Assembly: GCA_024742735.1 (NCBI GenBank)
Contig: JANSXV010000002.1
Coordinates: 513,909-577,908, forward strand
DNA length: 64,000 nt
Source: Alphaproteobacteria bacterium
GTDB lineage: Bacteria; Pseudomonadota; Alphaproteobacteria; Caulobacterales; Maricaulaceae
Direction: 5' to 3'
Below, in pieces: positions 46,329 to 56,100 of the stretch. Numbering within the stretch: the stretch's first letter is position 1; each line of letters starts with the position of its first letter. The translations under genes and the position numbers were made by a program. Under the pieces are notes generated by a model. It was given only the letters and a program-made list of their open reading frames with translations. It was not told the DNA's origin and made no database searches.

Positions 46329-47305
46329 GACGCGGCCTCCGTCTTTTCCTCGGCCTCCGCCTCCGTCCAGCCCTTCACAGCGGCCATGCACGCCTCGAAC
46401 TTCTCCAGGTCGATGGGCTTGTGCACGCCGGTGAACCAGTCGGGGACGTCGCCGCGCTTGCCGCCCCATCGCTCGGGGTGGATGTAGCGCATCACGAGGT
46501 ATTGCACCGCCGAGATCCCCGGCGCCCAGTCGCCGGCGGCGATCCGCGCCTTCTCCGCGTCCGTCGCCTTGCGCCAGCCCCCGCCGGACAGGGCGAAGGG
46601 CGTCAGGTCCAGCCCGCGCACATCCTCCAGCCCGGTTTCAGCCTCGGCGCGCTCGTCCTGATCAAAGGCGTGGTAGACGAGCCCGCGAATGCGCCGCTCC
46701 AGCTCCGCGCGCGGATCATCGTCGGGGGCCGGCGCCACCTCCTCCGCCGCCGCCTTCGCTCCGGTCCCCGCCCCCGCCAGAACCTCCGCAGCCCGCACGA
46801 AGCGCTGGCCCAGCAGCAAGGCCTCCCGCGCCGCCCGCGCCCGGCCTTCAGCGGCCAGCGTCAACGCCCGCGCCATGAAGGCTTGTCCGGCGGAGCGCAG
46901 GGCGTCCGGGGTGAGTTGTTCCTGTCCTCCCTCGCGTCCGCTCGGTCGGTCCTCGCTTACGCGCTCGCAAGCTCGCGCTTCGCTGCGGGCGGGCGGTCGC
47001 CCTTGCGGACCCTGCGGGTCCGGAAATCCTGAATCCCCGGCCAAGCCCGGATGGGCGCAGAGCCGGGGCCTCCCTGCGAGCTCGCAACCACGTCCCGGGT
47101 CTTCGCCCGGGAATTCAGGAGCATTATCCCGCTCCTCCATATCCCCCAGCCGCCACCCGCCGCGCGCCGCCCATTGATAGAGGGTGGAGGCCGGAACCCC
47201 GGTCGCCCGCTCGATCCCGGCCATGGTGAAGCCTCGCGCGCGCATCTCCCGCGCTTGGCGCTCCAGAGCGGCGCGCTGCGCCTGTGATCGAGGTCGTCCC
47301 GGCAT
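46325..47305 (-). CDS. HTH protein with palindromic repeats in its reading frame
   Basis: A 326-residue protein. Residues 1-55 form a helix-turn-helix resembling phage terminase small subunit or transposase N-termini (ARGFTMAGIERATGVPASTLYQWAARGGW). Residues about 62-130 are encoded by dispersed palindromic repeat DNA (46930-47122) and read as G/P/R-rich low complexity. From about 131 on there are helical segments, then a conserved-looking C-terminal half with SAVQYLVMRYIHPERWG. The repeat insertion keeps the frame. Function unknown; a DNA-binding role is inferred from the HTH. It converges on the CpcT/CpeT gene. Confidence 0.55.
   Translation of the reverse strand: MPGRPRSQAQRAALERQAREMRARGFTMAGIERATGVPASTLYQWAARGGWRLGDMEERDNAPEFPGEDPGRGCELAGRPRLCAHPGLAGDSGFPDPQGPQGRPPARSEARACERVSEDRPSGREGGQEQLTPDALRSAGQAFMARALTLAAEGRARAAREALLLGQRFVRAAEVLAGAGTGAKAAAEEVAPAPDDDPRAELERRIRGLVYHAFDQDERAEAETGLEDVRGLDLTPFALSGGGWRKATDAEKARIAAGDWAPGISAVQYLVMRYIHPERWGGKRGDVPDWFTGVHKPIDLEKFEACMAAVKGWTEAEAEEKTEAAS
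46930..47122. repeat. Composite palindromic repeat inserted within the HTH gene
   Basis: The stretch contains three elements: a GCGCTCGCAAGCTCGCGC-type palindrome (about 46960-46978), a hairpin CGGACCC/GGGTCCG (47006-47022), and a larger inverted repeat whose ends are TCCTGAAT (47027-47034) and ATTCAGGA (47113-47120), with CCCGG-rich inner arms. It resembles the intergenic CCTGAATC repeats at 47574-48377 in design. It lies in frame inside the HTH gene, like Rickettsia palindromic elements in proteins. Confidence 0.65.
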
Positions 47306-47351
47306 GGGGGGAGTCTAAGGGCGGAAAGGGGGGCGGGGGATAAGGCGCTCC

Positions 47352-47552
47352 CCCTCTCCCCTCCTTGAGGAGGGGAGAGGGATGGGGTGAGGGGGTGAGC
47401 GCTGGTCGGCGTCAGCCGATCAATCGCCCCGGTGGGGCGATTGAAAGCCGCGAACGGGCCGGCAGGCCCCAAAAGACGGCGCCGCCTGCGTGACGCCTCA
47501 AAGCCTGGCGCCGACCCCCTCACCCCGACCCTCTCCCCCTATGAGGGGGAGA
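47352..47552. repeat. MITE-like element with inverted C/G-rich hairpins
   Basis: The left end is a perfect 13-bp stem CCCTCTCCCCTCC/GGAGGGGAGAGGG (47352-47381, TTGA loop). The right end is TCTCCCCCT/AGGGGGAGA (47532-47552). Sequences inside each end (47375-47395 and 47515-47538) are inverted copies of each other, GGGTGAGGGGG against CCCCCTCACCCC. A central perfect hairpin, CAATCGCCCC/GGGGCGATTG, lies at 47421-47443. No open frame with coding character. The design fits a non-autonomous mobile or REP-type element. Confidence 0.6.
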
Positions 47553-47573
47553 AGGGGAAGGCCTCCCCCCTTT

Positions 47574-48377
47574 GTCATCCCGGACGGTCGAAGGCCGATC
47601 CGGGACCCATGGCGCCGCCGTTCAAACTGGGTCCTGAATCAAGTTCAGGATGACGAAAGCGGGTGAGGGAGCGCGCAGCGCCAAGCCGCCTCCGCCCATC
47701 GCACAATCACCCCTGCACCTCCACCCCTCGTCATCCCGGACCCCGATCCGGGACCCACGGCGCCGCCGCTCAAACTGGGTCCTGAATTAAATTCAGGATG
47801 ACGAAAGCGGGTGAGAGAGCGCGCAGCGCCAAACCGCCACCGCCTCACCGCCCGTCTTCACCTCCACCCTTCGTCATCCCGGACTTGATCCGGGACCCAC
47901 AGCGCCGCCGCTCAATCTGGGTCCTGAATCAAGTTCAGGATGACGAAAGCGGGTGAGGGCGCGCGCAGCGCCAAACTGTCGCTGACCTAGCACGACACCT
48001 GCACCCCATCTCGCGTCATCCTGAACTCGATTCAGGACCCACAGCGCCGCCATCGAACCTGGGTCCTGAATCAAGTTCAGGATGACGAAAGCGGGTGAGG
48101 GAGCGCGCAGCGCCAAACCGCCTCCGCCCATCGCATAATCACCCCTGCACCCCACCCTTCGTCATCCCGGACCCCGATCCGGGACCCACAGCGCCACCGG
48201 TCAAACTGGGTCCTGAATCAAGTTCAGGATGACGAAAGCGGATGAGGGAGGGCGCAGCGCCAAGCCGCCTCCGCCAATCGCACCCCTTCTCCACCTCCAC
48301 CCTTCGTCATCCCGGACTTGATCCGGGACCCACGGCGCCGCCGTGGAAACTGGGTCCTGAACCAAGTTCAGGATGAC
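47574..48377. repeat. Six tandem cruciform-capable repeat units
   Basis: Units start GTCATCC at 47574, 47730, 47873, 48015, 48161 and 48306 (spacing 156, 143, 142, 146, 145). Each has a left arm with CGGACTTGATCCGGGACCC (itself a CCCGGA/TCCGGG palindrome), about 18 bases of CAGCGCCGCC-type loop, and a right arm with TGGGTCCTGAATCAAGTTCA ending GGATGAC. The two arms are also inverted copies of each other. Between units a conserved spacer of about 70 bp (GAAAGCGGGTGAGGGAGCGC and GCGCAGCGCC) repeats. Unit 4 has a CCTGAACTCGATTCAGG left arm. No gene is seen in 47306-48516. Confidence 0.9.
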
Positions 48378-48516
48378 GAACGCGGGTGAGGGAGAGCGGG
48401 GCGCCACACAGCCCGGTCACCGCTCCGCAGCGGGCCGAAGGCCAGCCTTGACGCGTCCGGCTTAAGCTGCGGGAGACTTGGCGTGGGGGTAGGGGTGTCA
48501 GTGAAAGCTGCGCCCG

Positions 48517-48735
48517 CTACAGATCGCCCCGCGCTGTCGCTTCGATTTCCTCGCCGTCACCATCGAGCGTGACCACGCGCCGATCATCGAACTCGCTGAC
48601 GCCTTGCGTTTTCCAAACGACGCCTTCGCCGCCATCGAACGCGATCTGGGCGGCTTCATCGGCGTTATCGGCTTCGACTTCCGCGATGTAGTCCACAAAG
48701 GCGTCGACGCGGGAGAGGACACGAAACTTGGCCAT
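48517..48735 (-). CDS. Small acidic protein of unknown function, 72 aa
   Basis: A 72-residue acidic protein starting MAKFRVLSRVDAFVDYIAEVEADNADEAAQIAFDG. The beta-strand then A/E-rich helix pattern resembles short accessory proteins that bear a YxxxVEAxxxxEA motif (DpnD/PcfM-like), but the match is too weak to name. It lies 61 bp downstream of the DpnI-like gene on the same strand and could be co-transcribed. ATG 48735 lies near GGAGCACG. Confidence 0.55.
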   Translation of the reverse strand: MAKFRVLSRVDAFVDYIAEVEADNADEAAQIAFDGGEGVVWKTQGVSEFDDRRVVTLDGDGEEIEATARGDL

Positions 48736-48796
48736 GGACGTGCTCCTTGATGATATGCTTGGAGCTTATCGCGCTCAGCATATGTTCGCCAGATGT

Positions 48797-49582
48797 TCAT
48801 GGCGTGAGCCGGTACCGCCCGCGCCCGACAAATTCCAGCCAGCCGCGATCGCGCAGCACCTGAAGCTGCTGGCGGATTTTTTCGCGAACGTGGCGGTTCT
48901 CGGGATAAAGCTCGCCGAGCGCCGGGGCGAAGCCGTATGCATCGTCGATGGTGAAATCAGCCCGGCCAAGCGCTTCGATCTGCGCCATGATCTCCACCAG
49001 CCAGCCGCGCGCGCCTGAACTTGTGTCTCGTAAGAAGGCGGTCTTACTCCACTTTTCGATCACGTCGCGCCGGTCCGCCGGAATGCTGTCACGCACGATC
49101 TGGATGCGCCCTGAAGGCGGCACCTTCTCAAGCAGTATATTGCATCCGACCCAGCCGGCCCGCCGGGCCGTTGGGGCGAGCGGCTTGCGCTTTTCGATCA
49201 GGTCGGCGGTGAAAAAGTGCTTGGGAACGACGATCAGATCGCTGACCGCCTGGCGGTCCCGATCATACCGCAATACGAAGAGGCTTGGGTTCGACGCCGA
49301 CGCCAAACGCTCGAGCATCGTCGCCCAGGCGCCGTCGAGCACCTTCCGCCCGATCTTCGTCTTCTGGGATTTCAGCTCGTAATCCTCACGGCACGACCCG
49401 CATAAGAGGTCGGCGACGGGGGCGTTGTTTGGATGGGCCTGCAGCCGATCCGCGCCGCACGCGGGACAGTAAAGCTCACGCTCCGCCCAGCCCTCGGTCC
49501 AGACGCGCGCCGACTGAGACGGGCTGTCAAACGGCGCCTGCGTCTCTTCGAAGCCGAGATTGAGATGCGATTTTTCCGACAT
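48797..49582 (-). CDS. DpnI-like methyl-directed restriction endonuclease
   Basis: A 261-residue protein that aligns along its whole length with Streptococcus DpnI (about 254 residues). An N-terminal catalytic domain has a zinc site C39-C42 and C61-C64 (CPACG ... CGSC) and the PD-(D/E)xK residues D58, E69 and K71 (PVAD ... ELK), with the spacing of DpnI D53, E64 and K66. KPLAPTARRAGWVGCNI is near-identical to DpnI. The C-terminal winged helix (VREKIRQQLQVLRDRGWLEFVGRGRYRL) reads methyladenine in DpnI. It should cut Gm6ATC and so attack Dam-methylated incoming DNA. No partner methylase is seen or needed. Divergent from the toxin-antitoxin-chaperone operon. Confidence 0.9.
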   Translation of the reverse strand: MSEKSHLNLGFEETQAPFDSPSQSARVWTEGWAERELYCPACGADRLQAHPNNAPVADLLCGSCREDYELKSQKTKIGRKVLDGAWATMLERLASASNPSLFVLRYDRDRQAVSDLIVVPKHFFTADLIEKRKPLAPTARRAGWVGCNILLEKVPPSGRIQIVRDSIPADRRDVIEKWSKTAFLRDTSSGARGWLVEIMAQIEALGRADFTIDDAYGFAPALGELYPENRHVREKIRQQLQVLRDRGWLEFVGRGRYRLTP

Positions 49583-49887
49583 GGCCTATCAGCGTGGGTA
49601 CGAAATCCTACGGAGATCATCGCCAGAAAGTGTTCGCATCGAGTGTCCAGCTGCATCCAGACACGCCCACTCAAACTCCGGACCTCTTGGCCATCGCTAA
49701 ACGCTTATAGTATTTTGGGGATTCAAAAGGGATTTACCGGCGCGTATGCTACCTTGTGCGGCCGGGCATCGGCTTATTGCTTGCCGATTAGCTTGAATGA
49801 TTGACAATTTACGCAACGCAAAGTTCGATTAATCTCAATCGCATGCGCGATTCGAGTGGGCATCCCAATGACAAACCTCTTGTCAAG

Positions 49888-49902
49888 GGTTAAGCTCTAA
49901 CC
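49888..49902. promoter_or_regulatory. Palindromic operator candidate of the toxin-antitoxin-chaperone operon
   Basis: GGTTA-AGCTC-TAACC is a perfect inverted repeat 17 bases before the toxin ATG, where HigA-type antitoxins usually bind. The gap 49583-49919 contains no other gene. A TTGACA -35 hexamer lies at 49801-49806, with GATTAAT as a possible -10 at 49827-49833. Confidence 0.5.
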
Positions 49903-49919
49903 TAACTGTGGCTGCTTAC

Positions 49920-50354
49920 ATGGCGAAGGCAATCAACCGAGATGTGAGCAAGCCGTGGTGCGTCGGGGCGACCTGCGACGTCTACTGGAATGAAAGCTAT
50001 GAGAATGAGTTCCGTTCTCGAAGGGTCGAACCGAAGAGCGCAGCAAAGCTCCAAGCGGTACTGACGCGCATGTACTGCGAGCATGGACCTGAAAACATAC
50101 CTGGTGGGTCAGAGCGATTGAACAGGAATGAAGGACGATATTTGGTTGGTGGAAAACGGCTTTTGGTCTGGGCGTTCAAAGATTTCCAACTCCGGGTCTA
50201 CGGAGTTGAAGGAAGCGTTCATGGAAAAAGGGCCTTCTTTGCCTCTGAGGTTGAGCCTCGAAAGAAAAAAGACGGGGCTGATCAAGCCCAACTAAAGCGC
50301 GCTGCTGAGCGTGCCGTAGAGTTGGCAGGGTCAGTTAAGGGGGGAAGCTTATGA
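49920..50354 (+). CDS. HigB-like (RelE/ParE superfamily) toxin of a TAC system
   Basis: About 144 residues from ATG 49920 (a GTG at 49908 in frame is possible). The second half carries KRLLVWAFKDFQLRVYGVEG, then GKRAFFASEVEPRKKKDGADQAQLKRAAERAVEL, which matches HigB/Gp49-like ribosome-dependent mRNA interferase toxins. The N-terminal 60 residues are less recognisable. The toxin comes first and overlaps the antitoxin by four bases, the HigBA order. Composition is clearly lower in GC than the chromosome, in keeping with horizontal transfer. Confidence 0.7.
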   Translation: MAKAINRDVSKPWCVGATCDVYWNESYENEFRSRRVEPKSAAKLQAVLTRMYCEHGPENIPGGSERLNRNEGRYLVGGKRLLVWAFKDFQLRVYGVEGSVHGKRAFFASEVEPRKKKDGADQAQLKRAAERAVELAGSVKGGSL

Positions 50355-50815
50355 TGGAGAATAAAATGGATGAGTTCGAACTGCTCGTTGCCGAGGAGGA
50401 GCTGATTGCGGACTGCCAGATGTACATTTACCTTCTGATGAAGGAGAAGAGAGTCAGTAAAGCCGATCTTGCTCGCCTCCTCGGTGTTTCGAAAGCTTCT
50501 GTCTCTCAGATGCTTTCCGCTGATTCGAATCTTACCCTGCGGAGTATCGCTCGCATCGCGGCGCTGCTCGGCGAGAAGGCCACTATCTGCGAACGGAAGT
50601 CCCGAGTTCATGTTGAGGACACGATCGGAGCGCCCGAGCAGCGAGGAGATCGAGGAAAGCGTTGGTTCGCTAAGGAAGCCGCTGAATTTGCGGAGCTTTC
50701 TCTTCTTAGTAGCAATCTCGCCAACGCGAATGACAATTATGGGACGGTTTGGGGCTTCGATGAACTCGACATCGCGCCTTCGCCTCGATCCAAGCCTAGG
50801 CTGACGGCCGCTTAA
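50351..50815 (+). CDS. HigA-like XRE antitoxin with C-terminal extension
   Basis: A 154-residue protein. A helix-turn-helix of XRE type spans about 32-75 (VSKADLARLLGVSKASVSQML, NLTLRSIARIAALLG). After it comes an unusually long tail (about 85-154) with aromatic/hydrophobic stretches (NYGTVWGFDELDI). In toxin-antitoxin-chaperone systems the antitoxin tail is a chaperone-addiction (ChAD) segment bound by SecB; this tail is the candidate. The ATG overlaps the toxin stop (ATGA) after GGGGGGAAGC, and the SecB-like gene follows after 3 bp. Confidence 0.75.
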   Translation: MMENKMDEFELLVAEEELIADCQMYIYLLMKEKRVSKADLARLLGVSKASVSQMLSADSNLTLRSIARIAALLGEKATICERKSRVHVEDTIGAPEQRGDRGKRWFAKEAAEFAELSLLSSNLANANDNYGTVWGFDELDIAPSPRSKPRLTAA

Positions 50816-50818
50816 AGA

Positions 50819-51277
50819 ATGACTGATCAAAAAGACAGCGCAGAGTTTGACCGTGACGAGTACAACCGCGCAGTTAAGGCTGCGCGGTTGCTTGACGTTG
50901 CACTCACAGCATCAGAATTTTCCGTTAAAGGTGAATATTTTTCCCCTAGTGAAACGCCTAGGCGGTTGTCGTCAGATTATACGCTTGTCGACTGCTCGTT
51001 TGATGGAAGTCACCTTATTTTGTTGGTCCGATTTGCCATTGAGGCAAAGGAGTCGAATAAAAAGCTTCTAAAATGCAAGTGTGATTATAATGTCATCTAC
51101 GCGTTCAACGAAGATGACATATCAGAACCAGCCGCTAAATCTTTTGGCAATCATATTGCTCAGTTCACCGCATACCCATACTTTCGGCAGCATGTTTCTC
51201 AGCTAAGTTGGGAATCGGGAGCTGATCTACCGATCCTACCCGTTTTGAAGCGCATGCCGATGAAAAAGAACGAGTGA
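50819..51277 (+). CDS. SecB-like chaperone of the toxin-antitoxin system
   Basis: A 152-residue protein. The SecB fold pattern is visible: a first strand region (LTASEFSVKGEYF), central strands (LVDCSFDGSHLILLVRFAIEAK, LLKCKCDYNVIYAFN) and the diagnostic late motif FTAYPYFRQHVSQLSWESGA with LPILPVL. This aligns with FALYPYIREYVYDLT and LPPLTL of M. tuberculosis Rv1957 and with LFPYAREC of SecB. It should bind the antitoxin tail and permit its folding, linking toxin control to protein-export stress. GC content is low compared with flanks. A second, housekeeping SecB would be expected elsewhere. Confidence 0.75.
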   Translation: MTDQKDSAEFDRDEYNRAVKAARLLDVALTASEFSVKGEYFSPSETPRRLSSDYTLVDCSFDGSHLILLVRFAIEAKESNKKLLKCKCDYNVIYAFNEDDISEPAAKSFGNHIAQFTAYPYFRQHVSQLSWESGADLPILPVLKRMPMKKNE

Positions 51278-51306
51278 GCCTGCATTGTCAGCTTCATGCT
51301 GGCTTC

Positions 51307-53535
<2,229 letters not shown>

Positions 53536-53659
53536 GGGGTCCCATATGGGCTGCGGACGACGGCGCGAACAGGGGCGATGTCTAAGGCTTGGTTAACGCT
53601 TGCCGGGCAGGATCGCAAAGCAAGCAGACGCGCTCACACCGCTGGATCCCGGGCCGCCC

Positions 53660-54184
53660 ATGTCCCAAGGCAGTTTCGAACGGATACGCGTCCTCATTCT
53701 GGAGGACAACGCGCACATGTCCACGATCCTGCGCACGATCCTTCAGGGGTTCGGCGTGCGCACCGTCGTGGAGGTCCGCGACGCCGCCGACGCCTTCGAG
53801 ATGATGCGCAGCGCCAACCCGGACCTCGCACTGGTCGACTACATGCTGGGCGATGTGGACGGTCTGGAATTCACCCGTCTGATCCGCACCGCATCGGACA
53901 GCCCGAACAAGTATCTGCCCATCATCATGGTCTCCGGTCACACCGACCGGACCAAGATCATGGAGGCGATCAACGCCGGCGTGAACGAGTATCTGGCCAA
54001 GCCGGTCCGTCCGGTGGACCTGTATAACCGCCTGGTGTCCCTGATCGAAAAGCCTCGCCGCTTCGTGAAGGCGCCGGCCTATTTCGGCCCGGACCGGCGC
54101 CGGCGCCAGGACCCGCGCTATAATGGCCCCTGGCGGCGCGCCAGCGACAATCAGGAGGGCGCGGAGGACGATCCGTTCGAATAG
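53660..54184 (+). CDS. Orphan single-domain response regulator
   Basis: A 174-residue protein: receiver domain (about 8-130) with acidic pair E15/D16, phospho-acceptor D60 in LALVDYML, switch S92 and K114 in LAKPVRP. The tail (about 133-174) contains FGPDRRRRQDPRYNGPWRR, a basic segment seen in alphaproteobacterial CheY-like orphans, then an acidic end. No output domain and no kinase gene nearby. The ATG at 53660 (MSQGSFERIRVL) is preferred over the in-frame 53600 start. Confidence 0.85.
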   Translation: MSQGSFERIRVLILEDNAHMSTILRTILQGFGVRTVVEVRDAADAFEMMRSANPDLALVDYMLGDVDGLEFTRLIRTASDSPNKYLPIIMVSGHTDRTKIMEAINAGVNEYLAKPVRPVDLYNRLVSLIEKPRRFVKAPAYFGPDRRRRQDPRYNGPWRRASDNQEGAEDDPFE

Positions 54185-54250
54185 TCTCCGCCTCAATTTC
54201 GCCCACGGCCGTGGTCCCGATGGCTGGATGACGTCAAACAGGATGGCTGC

Positions 54251-55408
54251 GTGAGCGTGCTTCGCCCCGTCTACATCACCGGAACCGGAGCGGTCCTGCC
54301 TGGAGATCCCGTCGGCGTCGACGCCATGGAGGACTATCTTGGCCGGGTCGGCGGCAGGGCTTCCGCGCTGGGCCGCCGCGCGCTGCGCTGGAACGGGATC
54401 GAGACGCGCCATTATGCGCTGACGCCGGACGGGACGCCGACCCACACCAATGCGGGGATGTGCGCGGATGCCGTTCGTGGTGCGGCCGAGGCGGCTGGCG
54501 AGCCCTTGTCCAGGCTGAACCATCTCGCCGCCGCGACCACGCAAGGCGATCTGCTCGTCCCCGGCCATGCCGCCCAGGTTCATGCCGCGCTGGCTTGCGG
54601 ACCGCTTGAGATCGCCAGCTTCCAGTCGGTCTGCGGGTCTGCCCTCATGGCGGCGAAGTCGGCCTGGCAGGCTGTGCGCACCGGCGAAGCCGGGACAGCG
54701 GCCGCATGCGCCGGGGAGCATGCGTCGCGTTGGTTCCGGCCCCACTTCTTTGAAGGGACGGCGCTGATCGACGCCAAGGGGCGCCTGGCGATGGAAGCGG
54801 AGTATCTGCGGTGGACGCTGTCTGATGGCGCCGGCGCGATCTGGCTGAGTCCCAAACCGGCGCAGGGCGCTGTGTCGCTCCGCGTCGACTGGATCGACAT
54901 CGTCTCGCTCGCGGACCGCTTCGATCCGTGCATGTGGGCGGGGGCGACAGAAGCCGACCGCCATGACCTGACGCAGGCCTGGCCGTTTCTGGGTCCTCAG
55001 GCGGCGTTCAGCGCCGGCGCCGTCGCCCTGCAGCAGGATTTCACGCTGCTCAAGACGATCATCCGCGCCTGGATCGGGGTGTATCTGGAGAAGGTCGACG
55101 CCGGGCGCATCGACCCCGCTGCGATTGATCACCTGCTGCTGCACTATTCAGCCAGGTCCCTGCGTGAGGAAATCGTGCGCCTGCTCACCGACACCGGCGC
55201 CATGATCGACGAGGCGCGCTGGTTCAATCCGCTGGCGCGCACCGGCAATATCGGTTCAGCTTCGATCTGGGTGATGCTCGACGCTCTGCTACGCGAACGC
55301 CCGCCGGAGCCGGGGCAGACGGTTCTCGCGGTCGTGCCGGAGAGCGGGCGCGGACTTGTGGGCTTTATGCACATGACCGCCGTCGATCAGAATGGAGAGA
55401 CATCATGA
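54251..55408 (+). CDS. KASIII (FabH-like) beta-ketoacyl synthase
   Basis: A 385-residue thiolase-fold protein with the KASIII triad C128 (SFQSVCGSA), H298 (LLLHYSAR) and N333 (RTGNIGSAS), so it should be an active condensing enzyme. It is longer than housekeeping FabH (about 320 residues) and lacks its usual ACP-binding sequence, fitting a specialised synthase. GTG start at 54251. It overlaps the next gene by four bases, in a three-gene cassette with a heme-oxygenase-like oxidase and an unknown protein. A role in making an unusual lipid or aliphatic product is inferred. Confidence 0.8.
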   Translation: MSVLRPVYITGTGAVLPGDPVGVDAMEDYLGRVGGRASALGRRALRWNGIETRHYALTPDGTPTHTNAGMCADAVRGAAEAAGEPLSRLNHLAAATTQGDLLVPGHAAQVHAALACGPLEIASFQSVCGSALMAAKSAWQAVRTGEAGTAAACAGEHASRWFRPHFFEGTALIDAKGRLAMEAEYLRWTLSDGAGAIWLSPKPAQGAVSLRVDWIDIVSLADRFDPCMWAGATEADRHDLTQAWPFLGPQAAFSAGAVALQQDFTLLKTIIRAWIGVYLEKVDAGRIDPAAIDHLLLHYSARSLREEIVRLLTDTGAMIDEARWFNPLARTGNIGSASIWVMLDALLRERPPEPGQTVLAVVPESGRGLVGFMHMTAVDQNGETS

Positions 55409-56100
55409 GCGTGCATGTTCACACCGGGGCCGATCCCGCCCGGCTTCAGTCCACCCTGCGCAAGCTCGCCATCGCCTGGACTGGGTTTGAAGCCCGGCTG
55501 GAGACCGCCCCCTTGATCCGCAAGCTCAATCGTGGCCAGCTGACCTTAGCGGACTACCAAGCCTTCCTTATCAATCTGCGTCAGCAGGTGGTCGAGGGCG
55601 CCTGCTGGATCTCCCGGGCGGCGTCCAACATCAGCGAGGACTATTTCGAGCTTCGCTCCACCCTGATCGGTCACGCCGCCACCGAGCACCGCGATTATCA
55701 CCTGCTGGAGCAGGATTTCGTCGCGGCGGGCGGAGCGATCGAGGACATCCGCACGGCGCGCAAGAATGTCGGGTCAGAGGCCCTGTCGGCGTGGATGTAT
55801 CATCAGGCGGGCCGGCCCGATCCGTTTCACTTGCTTGGCGCCATGTGGATCATTGAAGGGCTGGGCGCCCAGAAGGCCAGCGATTGGGGCGGGTCAGTGC
55901 TGCGCCAGCTCGACCTGCCGCAGGAGGCTGCGCGCTTCCTGCTGTATCATGGCGAAAATGACGGCGATCACATGGAGGAATTTCAATCCATGCTCGCCAT
56001 GACCCCGCTGGATGAGGCGCTGGAGGCGCGCATCGTGCGCTGCGCGGAGGTGACCGGGCGGCTCTACGCGCTTCAGCTGGAGGAGATCGAGCTTGCCTGA
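55405..56100 (+). CDS. Heme-oxygenase-like diiron (HDO) enzyme
   Basis: A 231-residue all-helical protein of the TenA/heme-oxygenase-like fold. Likely metal ligands are E94/H95/H99 in HAATEHRDYH, E151 in IIEGLGA and H182, D186 and H189 in HGENDGDH. The H-x3-D-x2-H spacing matches CADD-type diiron oxidases. Known HDOs perform fatty-acid decarboxylation to alkenes (UndA), C-C cleavage and N-oxygenation. With a KASIII encoded just upstream (four-base overlap), an acyl or beta-keto substrate is a reasonable guess. Exact chemistry unknown. Confidence 0.75.
   Translation: MSVHVHTGADPARLQSTLRKLAIAWTGFEARLETAPLIRKLNRGQLTLADYQAFLINLRQQVVEGACWISRAASNISEDYFELRSTLIGHAATEHRDYHLLEQDFVAAGGAIEDIRTARKNVGSEALSAWMYHQAGRPDPFHLLGAMWIIEGLGAQKASDWGGSVLRQLDLPQEAARFLLYHGENDGDHMEEFQSMLAMTPLDEALEARIVRCAEVTGRLYALQLEEIELA

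Noticed and set aside
47574..48377. CRISPR array
   Set aside because: Units are about 72 bp palindromic elements with similar, not unique, spacers of about 70 bp, and there are no cas genes.
53536..53580. LexA box upstream of uvrB
   Set aside because: The best candidate, GTTC-N7-CGTC on the minus strand, misses two bases of the second half-site; too weak to annotate.
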